This document shows, in pieces, positions 40,550-49,049 of a stretch of 64,000 bases of DNA; the first letter of the stretch is position 1; each line of letters starts with the position of its first letter. The stretch lies in NCBI GenBank assembly GCA_903994525.1, contig CAJEXW010000012.1:18481-82480 (forward strand). Direction: 5' to 3'. The notes under the pieces are model-generated. The model searched no databases. It saw nothing but the letters and a program-made list of their open reading frames with translations, and had not been told where the DNA came from. Made by a program: the position numbers and the translations under genes. Source of the stretch: an uncultured Chlorobiaceae bacterium. Its GTDB lineage: Bacteria; Bacteroidota; Chlorobiia; Chlorobiales; Chlorobiaceae.

Positions 40550-41287
40550 ATGTTTGAAGGAAAAATTGCTGTCGTCACGGGAGCGGCCAGAGGAATCGGG
40601 CAGGCTATTGCTTACAATCTTGCCGCCAAAGGTGCCGATATCGTCCTGTGCGACATAAAGGCTGAATGGCTTTCGGAAAGTGCCGAAGGGGTAACAAAAC
40701 TTGGAAGAAAGGCTTACTGTTTTGAGCTGGATGTCACCAACGCCACTGCCGTCCAGAATGCCTTCAACGACATCGCCACTGAGACAGGACGAATTGATAT
40801 TCTCGTCAACAACGCAGGCATTACCAAAGATGGTCTGCTGATGAGAATGAGTGAAGAGGATTGGGATGCCGTGCTTACCGTCAATTTGAAAGGTACTTTT
40901 GCATGCACCAAGGCGGTCAGCCGCATCATGATGAAGCAGCGTTCCGGCTCAATCATCAATATTGCTTCAGTCGTCGGCCTTATGGGCAATGCCGGGCAGG
41001 CCAACTATGCCGCATCAAAAGGGGGGGTCATTGCCTTCACCAAATCCGTTGCAAAGGAGTTTGCCTCACGCAACATCAGGGCAAACGCCGTCGCTCCGGG
41101 GTTCATCTCATCGAAAATGACCGACGCTCTCTCCGATGAAGTTCGCCAGAAAATGCTTGAAGCCATCCCCCTCGCCAGCTTCGGTACTCCCGAGGATGTA
41201 GCCAACGCAGTGGCATTCCTGGCCAGCGACCAATCATCATACATTACTGGCCAGGTTATCAGCATCAATGGCGGCATGGTTATGTGA
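40550..41287 (+). CDS. fabG: 3-oxoacyl-ACP reductase
   Basis: 245 residues. Classical [35 protein letters not shown], and the catalytic Ser-Tyr-Lys with [19 protein letters not shown]-terminal [14 protein letters not shown]. Reduces 3-oxoacyl-ACP with NADPH. Confidence 0.97.
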   Translation: MFEGKIAVVTGAARGIGQAIAYNLAAKGADIVLCDIKAEWLSESAEGVTKLGRKAYCFELDVTNATAVQNAFNDIATETGRIDILVNNAGITKDGLLMRMSEEDWDAVLTVNLKGTFACTKAVSRIMMKQRSGSIINIASVVGLMGNAGQANYAASKGGVIAFTKSVAKEFASRNIRANAVAPGFISSKMTDALSDEVRQKMLEAIPLASFGTPEDVANAVAFLASDQSSYITGQVISINGGMVM

Positions 41288-41374
41288 TTTGGGCAAGCAT
41301 CTTTTCTTGTTATATTGACTGACTTTTTCAGAATTTTTTTCCTAACAACCAACGTTTAATCAGGAGAACTCACC

Positions 41375-41614
41375 ATGACCCAGGCAGAAATTAAAGATAA
41401 AGTGTACGATATTATCGTCAGCAAGATGGGCGTTAACAAGGATCAGATCAAGATGGAATCAAAATTTTCTGATGATCTCGGTGCAGATTCACTCGACACT
41501 GTTGAGCTGATCATGGAACTCGAAAACGAGTTTGGCGTACAGATTCCTGACGAAGATGCAGAGAAAATCGGCACAGTGCAGCAGGCTATCGACTATATCG
41601 TCAGCAAGAAGTAA
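41375..41614 (+). CDS. acpP: Acyl carrier protein
   Basis: 79 residues, acidic. The phosphopantetheine serine is in [22 protein letters not shown] ribosome site precedes the ATG. An 87-base gap before it could hold its own promoter, as expected for a highly expressed gene. Confidence 0.98.
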   Translation: MTQAEIKDKVYDIIVSKMGVNKDQIKMESKFSDDLGADSLDTVELIMELENEFGVQIPDEDAEKIGTVQQAIDYIVSKK

Positions 41615-41664
41615 CCCTGGAACAACCGCAAAGCAGGCAACGGAAACCAGCAAAATCAAAACTT

Positions 41665-42918
41665 ATGACTCAGGATCGCAAAAGAATTGTCATTACCGGT
41701 ATTGGGGTATTAACTCCTGTAGGTCTTAACAAAGAGGATTTTTGGGATTCGCTTCATAATGGAAAAAGTGGTGCAGCCCCTATAACCTATTTTGACACCA
41801 CTGATTTTGCGACAACCTTTGCCTGTGAGCTGAAAGGATTTGTTGCTGCTGACTATATAGACAGAAAATCTGCCGACCGGATGGATCCTTACTGTCAATA
41901 TGCCATCATTGCTGCAGATCAGGCACTGAAAGATTCAGGACTGGATTTGAAGGAGATTGACCCACTGAGAATTGGCGTGGTACACGGATCGGGCATAGGA
42001 GGAATGACCACTTATGAACAGCAATTTAAAACATTCCTTGAGCGAGGCCCGAGACGCATCAGTCCCTTCTTTATTCCCATGCTCATTCCCGATATTGCCG
42101 CAGGGCAGATCTCCATCCGGCATGGGCTTATGGGGCCAAACTATGCAACCTCTTCCGCTTGCGCAACATCACTTCATGCAATTATGGACGCATACATGCT
42201 GATTCAGGCGGGTATGGCCGATTACATGGTGTGCGGCGGTTCAGAGGCTCCAATCACGCAAATGAGTGTTGGTGGCTTTAACTCAGCCAGGGCGCTCTCT
42301 ACAGCCAACGACCGGCCACAGAAGGCATCGCGTCCCTACGATCGCGACCGTGATGGCTTTGTTATGGGAGAAGGTGGAGGGTCGCTGATTCTCGAATCTC
42401 TCGATTCTGCCAAAGCTCGTGGCGCAAATATTTACGCAGAAATCGTTGGAGTGGGAGCAACTGCGGACGCTTATCACCTGACGGCTCCGCATCCAGAAGG
42501 ACTTGGCGCGGTCAATGCCATGAGAACCGCTCTTGCTCTGGCCGGTATTACGCCCGAAAACATTGACTACATCAATACGCACGGCACTTCAACCCCACTC
42601 GGGGATGTTGCTGAAATTGCTGCTATTAAAACGGTTTTTGGTGATCATGCATCGAGGCTCAGTATCAGCGCGACAAAATCAATGACAGGGCACCTGCTCG
42701 GAGCGGCTGGCGTTGTTGAGTCGATTGCCTGCCTCCTTGCCATGCAGCATCAGACGGTTCCACCAACTATCAACCTTGATAATCTTGATCCCCAGGTTGA
42801 TTTGGATGTCACGCCGAATACACCGAAAAAACGTTCCATAGAGTATGCTCTCAACAACGGCTTTGGGTTTGGAGGGCACAACGGCTCTATCATTTTCAGG
42901 AATGGCTCTTCGCTGTAA
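41665..42918 (+). CDS. fabF: 3-oxoacyl-ACP synthase II
   Basis: 417 residues. [20 protein letters not shown], nucleophile Cys in [16 protein letters not shown], and the two histidines in [13 protein letters not shown] and [14 protein letters not shown]. Elongating condensing enzyme. Ten bases before rnc. Confidence 0.97.
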   Translation: MTQDRKRIVITGIGVLTPVGLNKEDFWDSLHNGKSGAAPITYFDTTDFATTFACELKGFVAADYIDRKSADRMDPYCQYAIIAADQALKDSGLDLKEIDPLRIGVVHGSGIGGMTTYEQQFKTFLERGPRRISPFFIPMLIPDIAAGQISIRHGLMGPNYATSSACATSLHAIMDAYMLIQAGMADYMVCGGSEAPITQMSVGGFNSARALSTANDRPQKASRPYDRDRDGFVMGEGGGSLILESLDSAKARGANIYAEIVGVGATADAYHLTAPHPEGLGAVNAMRTALALAGITPENIDYINTHGTSTPLGDVAEIAAIKTVFGDHASRLSISATKSMTGHLLGAAGVVESIACLLAMQHQTVPPTINLDNLDPQVDLDVTPNTPKKRSIEYALNNGFGFGGHNGSIIFRNGSSL

Positions 42919-42927
42919 GGAGCGAAC

Positions 42928-43752
42928 TTGCTGGCTTTGGATCAGTTATGGCAAAAGCTGGTAGCTTTTGGAGGTTCTGATAGTTTTGAGGAACGTTCTG
43001 AGAGAACTGATTGCTCTTACGCTACCAGTTGTGACCTTTCACCAGAGACAGTTGAGTATGTGACACATCTCCTGGGAGAAGCTGGCGGCACGATGATGCT
43101 CTACCAGACAGCGTTGACTCACCGCTCTTTTGTGCAGAACCCTGCTACATCAGAACCTGTTGAATCAAACCAGCGTCTTGAGTTTCTTGGCGACTCGGTG
43201 CTTGGACTCCTGATATCCGACTATCTCTTCAGAAACTATCCCGCAAGCGCTGAAGGTGAGCTTTCGAGTACCCGCGCAAAAATTGTCAACAGCCGCTCTC
43301 TTGCCAGCTTTGCCCGCACTCTTGCACTTGGCAATCACATTATCCTTGGAGAATCGCCTGACCACCAAAACATCAGGAGTAGTGAATCTGCACTTGCTGA
43401 TGCATTCGAGTCGCTTATTGGCGCAATTTATCTCGACAAGGGTTTACAGAAAGCTTATGATTTTGTTATCCGCCATATCATCGAGCATGTCAACTTTAAC
43501 TCCATCGTCGCTGCTGAGCACAACTACAAAAGCCGACTCATCGAGTACACACAGTCGCACCATCTGCCGCCACCCGTCTACACCGTGCTTGCTGAAGCCG
43601 GAGCGGAACATGCAAAAACCTTTACGGTTACGGTAACCTGCAATGAACAGCTCCTTGGAACAGGCAGCGCACGACGCAAAAAGGATGCAGAGCAGCTTGC
43701 TGCCAGGGAGGCTATGGAGAGACTTGACGAACAACATGCATCAGAAAAATAA
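42928..43752 (+). CDS. rnc: Ribonuclease III
   Basis: 274 residues from a TTG start with a clear AAGGAG site seven bases before it; no ATG is available near the N-terminus. Catalytic signature QRLEFLGDSVLGLLISDYLF, then SALADAFESLIGAIYLDKG, and a C-terminal dsRNA-binding domain (KSRLIEYTQSHHLPPPVYTV, RRKKDAEQLAAREAME). Slightly longer at the N-terminus than typical. Processes rRNA and dsRNA. End of the fab cluster. Confidence 0.95.
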   Translation: MLALDQLWQKLVAFGGSDSFEERSERTDCSYATSCDLSPETVEYVTHLLGEAGGTMMLYQTALTHRSFVQNPATSEPVESNQRLEFLGDSVLGLLISDYLFRNYPASAEGELSSTRAKIVNSRSLASFARTLALGNHIILGESPDHQNIRSSESALADAFESLIGAIYLDKGLQKAYDFVIRHIIEHVNFNSIVAAEHNYKSRLIEYTQSHHLPPPVYTVLAEAGAEHAKTFTVTVTCNEQLLGTGSARRKKDAEQLAAREAMERLDEQHASEK

Positions 43753-43844
43753 TTTCTGATTGTCTTGAGCTTCTCTTTCCCATCTTCTATATTGAATGCA
43801 AAGTTATATAACAAACAAGCCTCACCTCAAGCCGCACAAGCACC

Positions 43845-45290
43845 ATGAGAGAAAAACTTATTTTTGATCTTTCCCGCGAGGGACGCAAGGGATACAGCCT
43901 CTCCGGAAACGATTGTCCTGAACTGCCTCTTGAGAGTATCATCCCCTCCAAGTTTCTGCGCAAGGCACCGGCCGATCTGCCGGAGGTGCCGGAGAGCGAG
44001 GTGGTGCGTCACTTTGTACGGCTCTCGAACTTGAACCACCATGTGGACAAGAATATGTATCCTCTGGGAAGCTGTACCATGAAGTACAATCCCAAAATAA
44101 ACGACTACACCAGCGATCTGCCGGGCTTCAGCGCCCTTCACCCTTTGCAGCCTGCAGCAACCACGCAGGGAGCGTTGCAGCTCATGTATGAACTGGCCGA
44201 GATGCTTCGCGAAATTGCCGGAATGACAGCCGTCACGCTCCAACCTGCCGCAGGTGCGCATGGAGAGCTGACCGGCATTCTATTGATCAAGAAATATCAC
44301 GAGGCACACGGGTCGAAACGGCACAAGCTGCTGGTGGTTGACTCGGCGCATGGCACCAACCCCGCTTCAGCCGCGCTGGCGGGCTATGAGATTATCTCCG
44401 TGAAGGGTAATGCCGACGGGCGCACCGATCTGGAGGATCTTCGCCAAAAACTGGATAGCGATGTGGCCGCGCTGATGCTGACTAACCCCAATACCATCGG
44501 TCTCTTTGAAAAGGATATTCAGCAGATGGCCACAATGGTGCACGACAACGGCAGCCTGCTCTATATGGATGGTGCCAACATGAACGCCCTTCTCGGCATC
44601 ACCCGCCCCGGCGACATGGGCTTTGATGTGATGCACTACAACCTCCACAAAACTTTTTCAGCACCCCATGGCGGCGGCGGCCCAGGCAGCGGCCCGGTCG
44701 GTGTCAGCGAAAAACTGGTGCCCTACCTGCCGGTTCCGATTATCGAAAAGGAGGGAACAACCTATAAACTCGCCTACGATCGACCGGAGAGCATCGGCCG
44801 GATGATGAACTTCTACGGCAACTTTGCTGTGCTGGTGAGGGCCTACACCTACATCCGTATGCTCGGCCCCGACGGCCTGCGCCGCGTCTCGGAAAATGCC
44901 ATCATCAACGCTAACTACCTGCTCAGCCTGCTCCTCGAAAGCTACGACTTGCCCTACCCGAAACCGGTCATGCACGAGTTCTGCCTTTCGGGAGACCGGC
45001 AGAAAAAAGCGCACGGTGTCAGAACGCTCGATATTGCAAAACGGCTGCTCGACTACGGCTTTCATGCTCCAACCATCTACTTCCCGCTCATTGTCAGCGA
45101 AGCGCTGATGATTGAACCGACCGAAACCGAGTCCAAGGAGACGCTTGATGTGTTTGCCGAAGCGCTGCTCAGCATTGCCCGAGAGGCTGCAACAACGCCG
45201 GAGGTTGTGCTGGCCGCTCCAGTGACAACGCCGGTGAAGCGACTCGATGAAGCGATGGCCTCAAGGCAGCTCAACATCTGCTGTTCATGA
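43845..45290 (+). CDS. gcvPB: Glycine dehydrogenase (decarboxylating) subunit 2
   Basis: 481 residues. PLP-binding P-protein half: [34 protein letters not shown], and the PLP lysine region [20 protein letters not shown]. With GcvPA (not in the window) it forms the P-protein of the glycine cleavage system. Its TGA overlaps the ATG of a broken nagZ copy (ATGA), the same junction that is found intact at 49046, showing that gcvPB-nagZ was the ancestral gene order. Confidence 0.96.
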   Translation: MREKLIFDLSREGRKGYSLSGNDCPELPLESIIPSKFLRKAPADLPEVPESEVVRHFVRLSNLNHHVDKNMYPLGSCTMKYNPKINDYTSDLPGFSALHPLQPAATTQGALQLMYELAEMLREIAGMTAVTLQPAAGAHGELTGILLIKKYHEAHGSKRHKLLVVDSAHGTNPASAALAGYEIISVKGNADGRTDLEDLRQKLDSDVAALMLTNPNTIGLFEKDIQQMATMVHDNGSLLYMDGANMNALLGITRPGDMGFDVMHYNLHKTFSAPHGGGGPGSGPVGVSEKLVPYLPVPIIEKEGTTYKLAYDRPESIGRMMNFYGNFAVLVRAYTYIRMLGPDGLRRVSENAIINANYLLSLLLESYDLPYPKPVMHEFCLSGDRQKKAHGVRTLDIAKRLLDYGFHAPTIYFPLIVSEALMIEPTETESKETLDVFAEALLSIAREAATTPEVVLAAPVTTPVKRLDEAMASRQLNICCS

Positions 45291-45370
45291 TGATGGGAAG
45301 AGCCCGGCTGCTGCTCCTCTCACTTTTTGTCCCCTTCCCTGCCCGGTTTGGCTCATGCAAAACCGGGTAA
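45287..45370 (+). pseudogene. 5' scrap of the nagZ-like gene
   Basis: From the ATG at 45287 the sequence matches the first 85-90 bases of the gene at 49046 ([13 protein letters not shown]...), but with a net loss of five bases that breaks the frame. Similarity ends near 45370 (GCCGGGTA-like block). It marks the left border of the inserted islet. Confidence 0.85.
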
Positions 45371-45403
45371 GCTTGCAACTCCAGGTTAGCGGCAAGCAAA
45401 AAG

Positions 45404-45526
45404 CACGTGCAGTATGGGATATATTTGCACGTGTCGTGTTTTAATTTGTATACTTTCCATGAACAAGTTCAAGGTTCGTGTGCGGTAACAGGCAGGCTAC
45501 GGAAGGCTTGCACGTATAACTATAAT
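45404..45526 (+). promoter_or_regulatory. Repeated TTGCACGT operator-like boxes before the toxin-antitoxin pair
   Basis: CACGTGCA (45404-45411) and TGCACGTG (45426-45433) form an inverted repeat; a further TTGCACGT is at 45508-45515. A TATAAT at 45521-45526 lies about 20 bases before the antitoxin ATG. Such boxes are typical targets for autorepression by ribbon-helix-helix antitoxins. Inference from layout. Confidence 0.4.
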
Positions 45527-45544
45527 TGACAAAAGAGTTGTACC

Positions 45545-45793
45545 ATGAATACAAAATTGACATTAACGATTGAGCAAACCATTATCGAAAAGGCAAAGAA
45601 ATATGCCAATGGTAAAGGTCGTAGTTTATCAGACATTGTTGAGAACTACCTGAAAGCCATAACAAAAGAAGATTATAATGAAAGTATCGTCCTGACCCCG
45701 ATTGTACAATCATTAAAAGGTACGTTTAAGGCTCCCGGAGAGATCGACTACAAAAAAGAACTTGCCAAAAGACTTACTGAAAAATATCTTTAG
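45545..45793 (+). CDS. Ribbon-helix-helix-type antitoxin (DUF6364-like)
   Basis: 82 residues. N-terminal beta-strand and two helices MNTKLTLTIEQTIIEKAKKY followed by GRSLSDIVENYLKAI, a typical RHH DNA-binding unit, then a C-terminal toxin-binding tail ending KELAKRLTEKYL. The PIN toxin follows three bases later. Lower GC than the flanking core genes. Confidence 0.8.
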   Translation: MNTKLTLTIEQTIIEKAKKYANGKGRSLSDIVENYLKAITKEDYNESIVLTPIVQSLKGTFKAPGEIDYKKELAKRLTEKYL

Positions 45794-45796
45794 CAG

Positions 45797-46222
45797 ATGA
45801 AAAAAGTTCTCATTGACACTGACGTAATTTTAGACTTCTTTTTTGACAGAGAGCCGTTTTCGGACGATGCTGCAAAAGTTTTATCACTCTGTGAATCCAG
45901 GGAAATTAAAGGCTTCCTCACATCAGTGATCATCAGTAATGTCTACTATCTGCTAAGGCAAAGTTCTACCCACGAAAAAGTTATCGAAAAACTAACACAA
46001 TTAATGGCGATTACAGAAGTACTGACAACTGACAAAGATGTTATACTGAAGGCTCTGAACTCGAATTTCAAAGATTTTGAAGACGCATTGCAAAACTATT
46101 CGGCAGAAGTAAATGGACAAATTGATGTAATTATCACAAGAAACATCAAAAATTATAAGAACAGCTCTCTTGGAATAATGACTCCAGGAAATTATTTGAA
46201 GACAACACTTGCCAGCCGCTAA
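45797..46222 (+). CDS. PIN-domain toxin (VapC-like)
   Basis: 141 residues. PIN ribonuclease fold with acidic residues in MKKVLIDTDVILDFFFDREP, Glu in SLCESREIKGF, and Asp in FKDFEDALQNYSAE and GQIDVIITRNIKNYK. Pairs with the adjacent antitoxin; probable target is tRNA or rRNA. A plasmid-type stabilisation module within the islet. Confidence 0.85.
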   Translation: MKKVLIDTDVILDFFFDREPFSDDAAKVLSLCESREIKGFLTSVIISNVYYLLRQSSTHEKVIEKLTQLMAITEVLTTDKDVILKALNSNFKDFEDALQNYSAEVNGQIDVIITRNIKNYKNSSLGIMTPGNYLKTTLASR

Positions 46223-46412
46223 TATCAGCTACTCCGGAAGCAGTGGTGTTCGATGTGTCATCAAAAGTAACGAGTTATCTCTTTTTTATACGGAGAACTT
46301 CGGCCTCTTCCCCTTCTCTGGAGTGGTCTGAGCCTCCGTCCAATCTACCATTGCGCACACAAGACGGATTCAGGCACCTATGGCCATCTGTTTTATGGCA
46401 CTGGTCTGCATC

Positions 46413-47468
46413 TTATTCAATTGCTGTAACCAGATCTCTGATATTCGGTTGCTGATTGTCGAGTTGTGACTGATTTACCATCACACTCCGCCCGGCAACG
46501 ACACGAGAACCAGATGTCATACGAACCATTGGTATACCCAGAGAGCTGGATACAACAGATGCTGTGTTTGCATCGACGATTTCATATTGAAACATCCTGT
46601 TAAATGCGGCTCGATTTACGGGACTACCTGATCCTGTCGGATGAATATGGAATATATTTGGGTTACTTTGCCAAACAGACCAAATTTCATTTCCAATCTC
46701 GTGAACAACGGTACGGAATGCACTGGCTGATCTGACGTATTGAGTTAAACGGTTGCCGATATAGCAATAAATTTTTGGAATAGGGAGTCGAAACTGTTGG
46801 CAGTTCAAATAAAACTGGGATTGCAGACCTCCAGAAGCACGCGTAATCCCATATAACAAAGCAAGAACAGCCCGGACTGCGCGTTTTGAAGAACCATCAG
46901 CAGAAAATGGAATAATGAGTCTGTCTGAAGCTGACAGCGCAAGTTCAGTATAAATCGAAAAACTGGGGTTGCAGTCAATAAATACCGTTGTATCCACTTG
47001 ATTCCATGAGCGTTGAATATCTTCAACGAGATCACTCATCCAGGTATGAACAATTCTCCATGCATCTGTAGGGCCAGGAGCTGTCGCACCAAGCACTCGT
47101 GATGCCTGTATTTCTAACTGCTCATCCCCTGTAATTAAAAACAGGTTTTCCGGAACCTCTGCATTACGATCTGAAACCTTGAAAAGGTATGATGACCCGG
47201 TATGGGGATTAACATAGGGGCTCAGGATGCGATCTTCAATGTATCCAGAAATTGTTCTCCGAGGAGCCTGGCTGCTTAATTGATTGAGAACGCGCTCACC
47301 CTCTTGCATCCCGCCAAGCAACATGCCAGAAGCATTTCCCTGAGGACACAGATCTATGACAAGAATTTTTTTATCGGGGTGATTTGCCGCGTACTCGCTG
47401 GCAATCTGAAAAGTCAGATAGCTCTTCCCAACGCCACCCTTGTTATTCCATATTGAATAAATAGCCAT
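46413..47468 (-). CDS. Orphan ParA/Soj-like ATPase
   Basis: 351 residues. Deviant Walker A in IWNNKGGVGKSYLTFQIASE, Walker A' region VIDLCPQGNAS (Cys where Asp-x-Asp-Pro-Gln is usual), and Walker B in TTVFIDCNPSFSIYTELALS. No parB, centromere-like repeat array or replication gene is visible beside it. Probably a leftover partition gene from a plasmid or integrative element. Convergent with the toxin gene. Confidence 0.8.
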   Translation of the reverse strand: MAIYSIWNNKGGVGKSYLTFQIASEYAANHPDKKILVIDLCPQGNASGMLLGGMQEGERVLNQLSSQAPRRTISGYIEDRILSPYVNPHTGSSYLFKVSDRNAEVPENLFLITGDEQLEIQASRVLGATAPGPTDAWRIVHTWMSDLVEDIQRSWNQVDTTVFIDCNPSFSIYTELALSASDRLIIPFSADGSSKRAVRAVLALLYGITRASGGLQSQFYLNCQQFRLPIPKIYCYIGNRLTQYVRSASAFRTVVHEIGNEIWSVWQSNPNIFHIHPTGSGSPVNRAAFNRMFQYEIVDANTASVVSSSLGIPMVRMTSGSRVVAGRSVMVNQSQLDNQQPNIRDLVTAIE

Positions 47469-47626
47469 CTGCTTCTCGACTTGTTAATCGTCAGTTGTTG
47501 TTTGTAAAAGATTTACCAAGAAAATACGCTTTTATAGAGTTGCAGAGTCCATAGCCTCCACCTTTTATACACTCTTTATTCTAAAAAAGCATTGGAAAAA
47601 AGTTTCACATTGCTTGTCCACCCTTA

Positions 47627-48514
47627 TCATAACAACGACCCATCTGCTCTCTTCCGGTACAATATCGTTTTCAGATAATCCTCGGTTGCCTCAAATACCG
47701 GTTCAGCCTGATTGATGTTCCGCATGAGAGGAATAACCTTGGTTCGCACTCCCATACCTCTCGCATCGACATACCCATAGTCACGCAGAATTTCCATGAT
47801 CAGGGTATTTCGGGGGGAGCGTTGTCCTGCAACCATTTTGCTGACCGTCATAGAATTCTGGAGTTTCCCCGGGCTGATGACCTCCAGGCGATCAGAGTAA
47901 TTTGTCACCTCAATATCGACCGACCTTGTCCAGTCACGGTGAGCCAGAGCATTGATAACCGTCTCTCGGATGGCTTCCCATGGATAATACCAGCTTTTTT
48001 CCCGCCGCATATTTTTATCAATCACGGATGCCTCCTGAGTGATAAAGGGCTCTATCTGAAAAGAAAACTTTTCAATCAAACCCTCATCAATCAGCTCTTT
48101 TCGCCCCGATGCAGAGCGTTGCCATCGCCCGACCAACGGTGCGTCCAGCACCACATCAAGGAGCGCCTGATACTCTTTATCATCCCCCTGAAAAGCCATA
48201 ACCCGTAATCCTGCCTGAGGGAGAAAACGGCGGGGCTTTATGCCAAAGCAAAGTAATCCTGCTATTGAGCAAACCCTGTTTCCCATACCATCATCAGCCA
48301 TCAACCCCAGACCAAGCAGGCGTTCTATCCATTCGCCATCGGTTTGCGGGATCTCAGGATCCTTGATAATATCTTGCAGATAATAAGAGAGCCTGCTTTT
48401 GTCAAGAGTGGACAATGAGGTTCCCGCAACCGGCAGCACCTCAACATCCCGTTTAAATTCCACCCCGGAGTTCTCACCATTGGCGACAACTTCAAATAAT
48501 TCAGCTTTCAGCAT
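47627..48514 (-). CDS. AlbA_2/HATPase_c_4-type ATP-binding regulator with internal deletion
   Basis: About 295 residues from the ATG at 48514, which has GAGGTG six bases upstream and gives the usual family N-terminus. The frame extends to a TTG at 48643, which I reject as start. After ENSGVEFKRD the normal AlbA_2 core of more than 100 residues is missing and the sequence resumes at EVLPVAGTSLSTLDKSRLSY, a block that in this family follows the core. The middle (VCSIAGLLCFGIKPRRFLPQ) and the C-terminal ATPase-like part (WEAIRETVINALAHRDW) are intact. Such genes (often called RecG-like or Schlafen-type) are common in mobile islands. Function unknown; probably impaired. Confidence 0.7.
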   Translation of the reverse strand: MLKAELFEVVANGENSGVEFKRDVEVLPVAGTSLSTLDKSRLSYYLQDIIKDPEIPQTDGEWIERLLGLGLMADDGMGNRVCSIAGLLCFGIKPRRFLPQAGLRVMAFQGDDKEYQALLDVVLDAPLVGRWQRSASGRKELIDEGLIEKFSFQIEPFITQEASVIDKNMRREKSWYYPWEAIRETVINALAHRDWTRSVDIEVTNYSDRLEVISPGKLQNSMTVSKMVAGQRSPRNTLIMEILRDYGYVDARGMGVRTKVIPLMRNINQAEPVFEATEDYLKTILYRKRADGSLL

Positions 48515-48890
48515 AAGCCACCTCAAATAGCTCCGTTTTTTCCCTTTGATTGTGAGCAGCACCCCATCTTCAGGAGAGAAATCAATCAATACGTTATGTT
48601 GTCCCCCCTGTGAGCACTCTTTCAGTAAAGAAAAATAATTCAACCTGTCGAATAGTATACTTTCTTTATCTTAACCATCTCTCTTTGTCCCGGAGATAAA
48701 AAAAGAAAATATTGAAACTTTTGTAAAGTTCCTGTCAGGAGAAGAGTGAAATCAACCAGCCCGCCGTAAGCAGCGGCATATCTGGTTTTAGAAAAAGCTT
48801 GACATAGGTCAGCACAAGTGGTTGGCAATTCAGCCAAGAGAGATTAACTAATCTATAAATAATAACATAACGAGATTCGCGCCAAAGGTC

Positions 48891-49049
48891 ATGAGAGAAA
48901 AACATATTTTTGATCGTTCCTGCGAGAAAGGCAAGGGATACAGCCTCTCCAGAAATGATACCCCTGAACTCCCTCTTGGGAGCATCCATCCCTCAACATT
49001 TCTGCGCAAGGCTCCTGCCTCAAGGCAGCTCAACATCTGCTGTTCATGA
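48891..49049 (+). pseudogene. Internally deleted gcvPB copy (52-codon in-frame remnant)
   Basis: Starts like gcvPB (MREKHIFDRSCEKGKGYSLS versus [20 protein letters not shown]), runs for about 43 codons, then jumps directly to the last nine codons (SRQLNICCS, stop). The junction falls at GCC, present at both deletion ends. The frame is still open and its TGA overlaps the nagZ ATG, so it may serve as a coupled leader for nagZ translation. Many amino-acid changes show it is decaying. Right border of the islet. Confidence 0.9.

Noticed and set aside
43753..43844. Hairpin after rnc as terminator
   Set aside because: The AT-only imperfect stem is weak and lacks a clear T-run.
46243..46455. 70-codon frame between the PIN toxin and ParA
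   Set aside because: Random-looking composition, partly antisense to parA, no plausible start site.
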